From: Clostridiales bacterium Firm_09
Lineage (GTDB): Bacteria; Bacillota; Clostridia; Christensenellales; DTU072
Assembly: GCA_001604065.1 (NCBI GenBank)
Contig: LVAO01000019.1
Location: 1 to 48,665, forward strand
Direction of reading: 5' to 3'
Length of the DNA: 48,665 nucleotides
The translations under genes and the position numbers were made by a program. The stretch's first letter is position 1, and each line of letters opens with the position of its first letter. Below, in pieces: positions 42,907 to 48,665 of this stretch. Below the pieces are notes generated by a model. That model saw only the letters and a list, made by a program, of their open reading frames with translations, was not told the origin of the DNA and ran no database searches.

Positions 42907-43437
42907 ATGGAAGAAAAAATCATAATAGCGGGCTTTGGAGGACAGGGTGTTCTCAGCCTGGGACAGTTTATTGCATATGCCGCCATCGCGGACGGCAAAG
43001 AGGTTACCTGGCTGCCAAGCTACGGACCCGAAATGCGCGGCGGCACCAGCAATTGCAGCGTTGTTGTCAGCGATGAGAAGGTGGCAAGTCCCATCATCTC
43101 TTCTCCGGATTGCCTGATTGCGATGAACAAGCCCAGCCTCTACAAATTTCAAGGACGCGTCCGTAAAGGCGGCACAATTCTTGTAAACAGCTCTTTGATT
43201 GCAGAAAAAGTGGACAGGGACGATGTCAGAGCAGTGTATCTGGATGCAGGCGCCTTAGCGCTGGAGGCGGGCAATGCGAAGACTGCAAATATTGTCGTTC
43301 TTGGCGCATACATCAAACTGAGCGGTCTGTTTTCCGTTGACCTTGTCGCCGAGATGATCAAAGAAAAATTTGCAGAAAAACCCAAAGTGATACCCGCGAA
43401 CCTGAAAGCGCTTGAGCTGGGATATCACGCGGTCTGA
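42907..43437 (+). CDS. vorC: 2-ketoisovalerate ferredoxin oxidoreductase gamma subunit
   Basis: Gamma domain of the 2-oxoacid:acceptor oxidoreductase, 176 residues, with IIAGFGGQGVLSLGQFIAYA and YGPEMRGGTSNCSVV. It binds CoA in the complex. ATG 42907 follows AAGGAGG with 5-nt spacing; a longer in-frame start at 42877 overlaps vorA and has no binding site. A hairpin with T-tract lies downstream. Confidence 0.93.
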   Translation: MEEKIIIAGFGGQGVLSLGQFIAYAAIADGKEVTWLPSYGPEMRGGTSNCSVVVSDEKVASPIISSPDCLIAMNKPSLYKFQGRVRKGGTILVNSSLIAEKVDRDDVRAVYLDAGALALEAGNAKTANIVVLGAYIKLSGLFSVDLVAEMIKEKFAEKPKVIPANLKALELGYHAV

Positions 43438-43454
43438 AATCTTTTGAAATTACG

Positions 43455-43573
43455 GCCGGGGCCTTTTCATATCGGGAAAACATATATGGTCCGGCGCAAC
43501 GGCAGAGGAAGCTTGACTCTTCCGCAGCTTTGTGTCCGGGATTCCTGCAGAATGGGACAGCCCCGGCTTTTTT
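43455..43573 (+). terminator. Long-range hairpin with T-tract after vorC, possible structured RNA
   Basis: GCCGGGGC (43455-43462) pairs perfectly with GCCCCGGC (43560-43567), followed by six T. The 97-nt interior has further short stems, e.g. GGAAG/CTTCC (43508-43524). It may be the vor terminator or a small structured RNA; no known riboswitch motif was recognised. Confidence 0.5.
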
Positions 43574-43606
43574 CGTTTCAGGCTTTTTTACATAAAAATT
43601 ACGCCC

Positions 43607-43635
43607 TTGCGCAACGGAACAGCATATGGTATGAT
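43607..43635 (+). promoter_or_regulatory. Promoter of nfeD-floA operon
   Basis: TTGCGC (43607-43612), 17-bp spacer ending TGG, TATGAT (43630-43635), 25 bp before the ATG, with GGAGG between. Confidence 0.75.
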
Positions 43636-43659
43636 GATATCAACGGATAGGAGGCAATC

Positions 43660-44193
43660 ATGAATTTCTTTCAAGAAATCGCCGTATTGTTTACCGGCAT
43701 GACACCGATTGTCATTGTCTGTTTGATTATCGGCCTGATTTTTGTGATTGTAGAGATTTTTTCACCGGGATTTGGGATTTTCGGTATTGCAGGAAGCCTT
43801 CTTCTTCTTGCGGGAATCGTTCTGCGTGTCATAGAACGGGATGGGAATCCCTTTGTACAGATCTTTATACTTCTGTTTCTGATCGCCATTCTGGTGTCGC
43901 TTTCTTTTGTCATTATGGTTGAGCTGTCCAAGCGAGGCTTCATTTCGCGCTCACCGATTTTTCAAAAAGGGACGGCAGTCGATGTAGAGCGCTCAGAAGG
44001 CACAGAAGATTATAAGTCGCTTATCGGGAAGGAGGGTGTCGCCGAAACGTATCTGCGTCCGGTCGGTAAGGCCAAAATCGGCGGCGTGGTCTACGATGTC
44101 GTGGCAGACGGAGCTTTCTTTTTGCCTAAGGGCACCAAAGTGAAAGTTTCGGCCATAGAAGGCGTCCGGATTATTGTTGTCAAAGCCGAATAA
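43660..44193 (+). CDS. NfeD-family membrane protein
   Basis: A 177-residue NfeD-like protein: three to four hydrophobic segments (about 15-95, including EIFSPGFGIFGIAGSLLLLAGI) and a C-terminal OB-fold domain (LIGKEGVAETYLRPVGKAKIGGVVYDVVADG). NfeD proteins partner flotillin-like proteins in membrane microdomains, and floA follows by 41 bp. It lacks the N-terminal serine protease domain of long NfeD. GGAGG precedes the ATG. Confidence 0.93.
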   Translation: MNFFQEIAVLFTGMTPIVIVCLIIGLIFVIVEIFSPGFGIFGIAGSLLLLAGIVLRVIERDGNPFVQIFILLFLIAILVSLSFVIMVELSKRGFISRSPIFQKGTAVDVERSEGTEDYKSLIGKEGVAETYLRPVGKAKIGGVVYDVVADGAFFLPKGTKVKVSAIEGVRIIVVKAE

Positions 44194-44234
44194 CCGCCGG
44201 CTAACAATAAATACTATATAAGAAGGAGTTCATT

Positions 44235-45251
44235 ATGGTTATGTTGTCTGCAATAGGGGGATGGATTGCGCTTATTGTTGTCGCAGTTGTTCTGTTTCTT
44301 CTCATGATAATTTTTATCCCCTTCAATCTTTGGTTCAGAGCGCTGGTATCCGGCGCACCGGTTTCGATTGCCAGATTGATCGGTATGAAACTGCGCAAGA
44401 TTAAAGTGGCGATGATTGTCGACGCTTTTATTACGGGTAAAAAAGCCGGACTTGATATCAACATCGAAACGCTGGAAACCCATTATCTCGCCAAAGGCGA
44501 TGTCATAAAGGTTGTCAATGCCTTAATCAGCGCGCACAGCGCGAACATTTCTTTGAATATCAAGACCGCCATGGCGATTGACCTTGCGGGACGCGACGTG
44601 CTTAACGCCGTCAAGGTTTCTGTCAATCCCAAGGTAATCGGCACGCCCATGATTTCTGCCATCGCAAAAGACGGCATCGAGCTGCGCGTAAAAGCGATGG
44701 TGACCGTACGGGCGAATATCGCAAAACTGATTGGCGGTGCCGGAGAAGAGACCATCATTGCCCGTGTCGGCGAAGGCATTGTCACCTCAATCGGCAGCGC
44801 GCAGTCCCATAAGGATGTGATAGAGAATCCCGACCGTATCTCCAAGACCGTACTCGAAAAGGGTCTTGATACAGGCACGGCATTTGAGATTCTTTCGATT
44901 GATATAGGCGATATTGACGTCGGACGCAATATCGGCGCGCAGCTGCAGATGGATCAGGCCGAAGCGGACAAAAAGATTGCGCAGGCAAAAGCCGAAGAGC
45001 GCCGCGCTCTTGCCGTTGCTCAAGAACAAGAGATGAAGGCAAAGACGCAGGAAATGAAAGCATTGGTTGTCAAAGCCGAAGCAGAAGTGCCTATGGCAAT
45101 GGCCGACGCATTGCGCAACGGCAGACTCGGAATAATGGATTATTACAATATGCAGAATATACAGGCCGATACAACCATGCGCAACGCGATAGGCGGCGAT
45201 AAGCATGAGTTGCCCGGAACAAAGCCCGCGGGAAATAAGGAACAAAAATGA
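44235..45251 (+). CDS. floA: Flotillin-like protein FloA
   Basis: Membrane scaffold for lipid microdomains. One N-terminal membrane segment (about 5-30) is followed by the SPFH domain ([23 protein letters not shown]..., [12 protein letters not shown]) and an Ala/Glu-rich helical region ([34 protein letters not shown]) typical of flotillins. Length 338 residues. GGAG lies just upstream. It overlaps the next unknown gene by ATGA. Confidence 0.96.
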   Translation: MVMLSAIGGWIALIVVAVVLFLLMIIFIPFNLWFRALVSGAPVSIARLIGMKLRKIKVAMIVDAFITGKKAGLDINIETLETHYLAKGDVIKVVNALISAHSANISLNIKTAMAIDLAGRDVLNAVKVSVNPKVIGTPMISAIAKDGIELRVKAMVTVRANIAKLIGGAGEETIIARVGEGIVTSIGSAQSHKDVIENPDRISKTVLEKGLDTGTAFEILSIDIGDIDVGRNIGAQLQMDQAEADKKIAQAKAEERRALAVAQEQEMKAKTQEMKALVVKAEAEVPMAMADALRNGRLGIMDYYNMQNIQADTTMRNAIGGDKHELPGTKPAGNKEQK

Positions 45252-45667
45252 GTCTCTTTGACGAATTGATAAAAATGGAAGAGGAGGAGTCCGCGCCGTA
45301 TGCAGAAAGCGCAGCGCAAGCGCCCGCTTCTGCAAAGCAATTTGCATTGGCACAGCAGAAGGCTGCTCAAAAACCGGTTCCGGGGGCAACAAGCAAAGCG
45401 GCTTCTGCGGGCATCACTTCCCAAAAGGGGTCTGCCGAACCGCATGATCATCCCGCAAGCAGAAGCTCCGGAGCAGCCATCGAAAAAGTGGATTATGTTC
45501 AATATGACTCCGAAGGCTGTGAGGCGCATTACAACGAGCGGATTGTGACGCCGGATGCAGAAACAAGCACGGTTTCTTCTTTGGATTTCTCGCAATATGT
45601 CCATGCTCTTGTCCTTGGCGAGGTATTGGCGAATCCGCGCTTCCGTTCTCCATGGGGAAAAAGATGA
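45248..45667 (+). CDS. Low-complexity protein of unknown function coupled to floA
   Basis: A 139-residue protein with an acidic N-terminus ([14 protein letters not shown]), an Ala/Ser/Lys-rich middle that is probably disordered (20-75), and a conserved-looking C-terminus ([32 protein letters not shown]). I do not recognise it. Overlap with floA by ATGA suggests coupled translation and a role at the FloA membrane scaffold, by context only. Confidence 0.75.
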   Translation: MSLFDELIKMEEEESAPYAESAAQAPASAKQFALAQQKAAQKPVPGATSKAASAGITSQKGSAEPHDHPASRSSGAAIEKVDYVQYDSEGCEAHYNERIVTPDAETSTVSSLDFSQYVHALVLGEVLANPRFRSPWGKR

Positions 45668-45671
45668 TACT

Positions 45672-46142
45672 ATGCTGATAAGAATCCTGCACAAATCCGG
45701 CGATGACGGAGAATGCCTGCGATTTGCCAAAGAAGAATATGATTTGCTATACGGGTCCGCAGAAAGCGGACCCGTATGCAATACTGCAAAAAACGAAGGC
45801 GGGCAAAAGATTTGGACGGGAATTTCTGTTTCGGAGGGCCTGCGGGTATGCGCCCTGAGCAATCAGCCCGTAGGAATCTGCATCAAAAGGATGACGAGAA
45901 GAAATTTTTTTGCCATATCCTCACGGTTTTTCTGCCCGGGAGAAGCTACTCCGAAACGGTACCGTTTTTATAAATTATGGACATCCAAGGCCGCTCTTGC
46001 CGCGCTGACCGGAGAACAACTGCCGGAAGCCCTGAAACGCTGTGATTACGGCACAGTGAGTCACTTTGAATTTCTATACGGTTATGCGCTCGCCGTTGCA
46101 GGAAAAGGTCAGATATTTGTGGGATTGTTTTCGGACAGATAA
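45672..46142 (+). CDS. Hypothetical protein
   Basis: A 156-residue protein with no motif I recognise. It has six Cys, a basic centre (KRMTRRNFFAISSRFF) and a mixed alpha/beta pattern. ATG 45672 lies 4 bp after the preceding stop, with only a weak GGGG upstream. The frame is open back to 45555 but that part overlaps the preceding gene. It is the last gene of the nfeD-floA unit and converges on the DUF2804 gene with 5 bp between stops. Confidence 0.65.
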   Translation: MLIRILHKSGDDGECLRFAKEEYDLLYGSAESGPVCNTAKNEGGQKIWTGISVSEGLRVCALSNQPVGICIKRMTRRNFFAISSRFFCPGEATPKRYRFYKLWTSKAALAALTGEQLPEALKRCDYGTVSHFEFLYGYALAVAGKGQIFVGLFSDR

Positions 46143-46147
46143 AATAA

Positions 46148-47149
46148 TTACCACCGGTTGTGGGCTTCTTCGACAAAAGCAAACATATCCTTGATTTCCA
46201 GCTTTTTGCCGTTATTCAATACAAGCTTGCCGTTCCATTTGCCGAAAACCTGATGACAGCGGTTGTGCGCAATCAATAAATTGAGGGAAGTAAAATTATC
46301 AAATACGGGAGTAAAGACAAATTCGAAGCGATTGTCATCGGACGTAAACGTCCAAGGACTCATATAACTGTCGCGTCTGAAGGAAATATTGCCAAGCTTA
46401 TGCGCTTTATAATCATAAAAAACCGTGTTTTCTGTCGCATAAGAGGTATTGCCGAAGACGCCGATATTGAAACCTACGTAATGGCCGTCAATCAATGTGC
46501 TTCCGTTGCCCCACCACCAGGAGTGGCGATAGGGAAGAACACCGCGTCCCCAGTCTATCAGACCGAAGGCTTCGTCCGGCTTGAATTCCACCCGGACTTC
46601 GCCGAATTGGGCATATCCGCTGGCAATCATGCAATTCTGCTTATAATTATGGTAGAACTGATCCGGCTTTTCAAAAGGTGTCACAACAAGGATGCCTTCT
46701 GAATCACATGGATAGGAAAGCGACATTTTGATACGGCAGGGACCGGCTTTCGTAGAAGCATCGACAATGATTTTTCTTTCGCCATCGCCGACATCGATAT
46801 CGATTTTGTAATTTTTTGTATGTTTTGAAAGATGACAGGGAGTGGCGGCTGTCGCAGCCAATCCGAGACTTTGCATAGGGAAAAGCAGAGGAAGCGTCGC
46901 CTCATAACGGTTTCCTGCATAATCAAACAGAACCGCATTGATGGCACCGGCATAGGATACATGTCCGAAGGTGACCTGCAATGTCCAGTTCCTGTCGGAA
47001 ATCTGATAAAAATCCCATTCCTTATAACGTATCGGATGCCTGAGATCGCCGGGATTGGTTTCTACAATCGGCTTTGTGGCATAGCCGAATTGTATGGGTA
47101 GGCCATATTCATTAAGAAGCTTTGCGGGGACAAGCAGTTTTTGAGACAT
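46148..47149 (-). CDS. DUF2804 domain protein
   Basis: A 333-residue protein of the DUF2804 family (FDYAGNRYE, GLIDWGRGVLPYRHSWWWGNGS, GHYVGFNIGVFGNTSYATEN). The fold is related to lipocalin-like beta barrels, and a lipid-related role has been suggested for such families; the function is not known. No signal peptide is seen. GGGAG precedes the ATG. It lies 24 bp downstream of the LCAT-like gene on the same strand, so the two may be co-transcribed, though a TATACAAT between them may be a separate promoter. Confidence 0.88.
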   Translation of the reverse strand: MSQKLLVPAKLLNEYGLPIQFGYATKPIVETNPGDLRHPIRYKEWDFYQISDRNWTLQVTFGHVSYAGAINAVLFDYAGNRYEATLPLLFPMQSLGLAATAATPCHLSKHTKNYKIDIDVGDGERKIIVDASTKAGPCRIKMSLSYPCDSEGILVVTPFEKPDQFYHNYKQNCMIASGYAQFGEVRVEFKPDEAFGLIDWGRGVLPYRHSWWWGNGSTLIDGHYVGFNIGVFGNTSYATENTVFYDYKAHKLGNISFRRDSYMSPWTFTSDDNRFEFVFTPVFDNFTSLNLLIAHNRCHQVFGKWNGKLVLNNGKKLEIKDMFAFVEEAHNRW

Positions 47150-47173
47150 CGTTTTCTCCCTATATTGTATAAT

Positions 47174-48469
47174 TTATTTTTGTACGCGTATCACATGCGC
47201 ATCGATTTCGTTTTTTATGAGCTCCAGCACATCCGGATTGTCGAAATAATGTCCGTATCCTGCAAAATTTACCTCTTCGGCATTGACCATAATGACATTG
47301 GACGCATTGAGCGAATGGCCGGCGGAAGCACTGTATGCCCAGACGGAGCCATCGCCGTTCAGATCCGTTTTGAAATTTGTGATGACGCCCATGGCAGTAT
47401 TGATGTCGGCAGAATACCGTGTGCGTATTCCCGTGCCCACGACAAAGACTGTATCGACGAATTCTGTGACATGCTTCCATTTGCCCCGGATCTCTATGAA
47501 ATCCCTGTGTTGGTATTCTACAAGATTTTCATAAACAGTTTTGAGCTGCATTGAATCCGTTTTTGCAAAGGATTGGGAGCAGATATAGTCATACAGCTCG
47601 TTGAAGGTTACTTTGGTGTCGTTGAGAAGAATGGGACCTTCTCCCTGACGGAATACACTCAGATAGCTCATCGCCGCATAAGGGAGCAGAAGTGCCGCAG
47701 CGGGAAGATCCGACAGGTAATCGGATAAGTTGAGGAGGGTGATCAGCTCTGAATAACGCCCATACGGGTTTTCTGCGGATGCGGCTTCGCTTGTCGGGAA
47801 CAACCAATCCAGCATATTCAATGAACCAAAGAATGGGGTACCGAAAGGCATGAATAAGTCTACCTTTGCGCGGTTATCCGATTTTCGGATATATCTTGCC
47901 ACAACGTTTCCGCCCATTTCGTCGGCAAACAGGATTACGTTGGTATACCCTTGGCTATTGATGAATTCTTCCAGAAGATCGGCAGAATGCTGCGTTGTCT
48001 GACGCCAGTCATATTGCCAGGTGATGATATCGTAGCCTTCGTCGGCATATTGTGTCCGGAGATAATCTGCAAGCAATTTTGTTGAGCCGCCGAAGCCGTA
48101 AGGGTCAAGATCGTATCCATCGGAACGAATGGCGGAGGAGGATGCCGGAACAAGGGGGGTTATGGGGGAAGAATCCTCTCCGTAGGAGAGAAACTGTGCG
48201 CCGTATTGCACGGCAAAAGCCGGGTCTTCCTGCATTCTGGCTGTCAGCCAGGCGGTATCGGCACTCCATACAACGGCATTATCGTATTGCGGATCGCACA
48301 GACAGCTGCCCATCAGACCGGGAATCAGTATGAACGCTTTTTTTTGCGCGGGTGGAGGAGTGTTTTTGTTTTGAAGATGAACAAGAATGCCGATACCCGA
48401 AGCGATCATAATGGTCAGACACAGCAGAATCACGGTCAATACGTTTAGTCCTTTGGATACAGGTCTCAT
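47174..48469 (-). CDS. LCAT-like alpha/beta hydrolase with Glu in place of the catalytic Ser
   Basis: A 431-residue protein with an N-terminal membrane anchor (about 9-31) and an outer domain of the lecithin:cholesterol acyltransferase type: PGLMGS (50-55), WQYDWR, LNGDGSVWAYS (acid) and GYGHYFDNPDVLELI (His). The nucleophile elbow, normally GHSMGG, reads A-D-E184-M-G-G, so the serine is replaced by glutamate and acyl transfer is not expected. ATG 48469 is chosen because GGAGG lies 5 nt upstream; TTG 48487 precedes that site. It shares the operon side with the DUF2804 protein, another possible lipid-linked protein. Confidence 0.85.
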   Translation of the reverse strand: MRPVSKGLNVLTVILLCLTIMIASGIGILVHLQNKNTPPPAQKKAFILIPGLMGSCLCDPQYDNAVVWSADTAWLTARMQEDPAFAVQYGAQFLSYGEDSSPITPLVPASSSAIRSDGYDLDPYGFGGSTKLLADYLRTQYADEGYDIITWQYDWRQTTQHSADLLEEFINSQGYTNVILFADEMGGNVVARYIRKSDNRAKVDLFMPFGTPFFGSLNMLDWLFPTSEAASAENPYGRYSELITLLNLSDYLSDLPAAALLLPYAAMSYLSVFRQGEGPILLNDTKVTFNELYDYICSQSFAKTDSMQLKTVYENLVEYQHRDFIEIRGKWKHVTEFVDTVFVVGTGIRTRYSADINTAMGVITNFKTDLNGDGSVWAYSASAGHSLNASNVIMVNAEEVNFAGYGHYFDNPDVLELIKNEIDAHVIRVQK

Positions 48470-48576
48470 TCTTTCCTCCGCATTCAAATGGCATTTTCCA
48501 TTTTTTTATATTAGCATATTTACACCGAAAAAGCAATACGGCTCCGATGTTTTGCAGATTGCATTTCTGATTTATG

Positions 48577-48606
48577 TTGACGTTTGGACAAATTATATAT
48601 TATAAT
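48577..48606 (+). promoter_or_regulatory. Promoter of the gene at the right edge
   Basis: TTGACG (48577-48582), 18-bp spacer, TATAAT (48601-48606) in AT-rich DNA, 32 bp before the ATG. Confidence 0.8.
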
Positions 48607-48638
48607 ATTAGAAAATAATAACTATAGAGGCGCATGGG

Positions 48639-48665
48639 ATGAACAAGGCAAAAAAGGTTTTTGTG
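48639..48665 (+). CDS. Start of an unidentified gene cut by the window edge
   Basis: ATG at 48639 after AGAGG (48626-48630) and a good promoter. Only nine codons (MNKAKKVFV) are present, beginning with basic residues as in a signal peptide or membrane anchor. Identity cannot be judged. Confidence 0.6.

Noticed and set aside
43438-43659. Known riboswitch, T-box or SRP RNA in the vorC-nfeD gap
   Set aside because: No TGGNACCGCG T-box motif, no SRP GGAAGGAAGC-type core and no recognised riboswitch core on either strand.

Overview
The window looks like chromosome of an endospore-forming, low-to-mid GC Firmicute of the Clostridia type. The evidence is a sporulation set (spoIIGA-sigE, sigG with a YlmC/YmxH-family gene, pro-sigK), a MurE that keeps the Arg used to recognise meso-diaminopimelate, a ferredoxin-dependent ketoacid oxidoreductase, RqcH, and FloA/NfeD. 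Gene density is very high, many genes overlap by ATGA or GTGA, and most of the window is housekeeping. No CRISPR array, prophage, intact insertion sequence or tRNA was seen.

Layout. 1-198: a 29-bp tandem repeat and nested palindromes that look like the end of a mobile element. 199-1485: pgsA facing a membrane protein of unknown function. 1582-7804: one operon-like run, nadD-yqeK, rsfS, tsaE, tsaB, rimI, an alpha/beta hydrolase, a membrane-anchored murF-type ligase and ddl (NAD synthesis, ribosome silencing, tRNA t6A formation, cell-wall precursor). 7848-16219: protein quality control: rqcH, trigger factor, clpP, clpX, lon, then the ribosome GTPase engB. 16305-17734: a Cys-rich protein and a phosphoesterase. 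17735-18213: an AT-rich gap with a decayed reading frame, a perfect inverted pair of DnaA boxes and MraZ-type repeats. 18214-32220: division and cell-wall cluster mraZ, rsmH, an FtsL-position membrane protein, PASTA class B PBP, murE, mraY, murD, ftsW, murA, ftsQ/divIB, rrf2, ftsA, ftsZ; murG and murC are not here. 32292-37762: sporulation sigma factors interleaved with an MGMT-type gene, nrdR and an rRNA/tRNA pseudouridine synthase. 37822-38148: RNase P RNA. 38339-40656: a GH4 glycosidase and an inactive-looking GH4 relative. 40877-43437: VorDBAC oxidoreductase. 43660-46142: nfeD, floA and two unknown genes. 46148-48469: a DUF2804 protein and an LCAT-like protein lacking its nucleophile. 48639-end: start of a further gene.

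How genes work together. The 5-8 kb and 18-32 kb parts supply most cytoplasmic and membrane steps from UDP-GlcNAc to lipid I and the division ring; spoIIGA follows ftsZ so that the sigma-E processing protease is made where septa form. ClpP, ClpX, Lon, trigger factor and RqcH form a protein folding and rescue block.

Most interesting signals. (1) Several genes (nadD, rqcH, the phosphoesterase, the MGMT gene) have a -10 box ending 6-7 nt before the ATG and no ribosome binding site, so their mRNAs should be leaderless. (2) pro-sigK can only be made if translation starts at an AUU codon; two other genes may start at AUC/AUU and AUA. (3) Two sporulation genes (spoIIGA, ymxH) begin directly on the T-tract of a terminator-like hairpin. 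(4) A DnaA-box palindrome precedes mraZ. (5) Two apparent pseudoenzymes occur: the GH4 relative and the LCAT-like protein. All assignments come from reading the sequence and remembered family motifs; no search was run.
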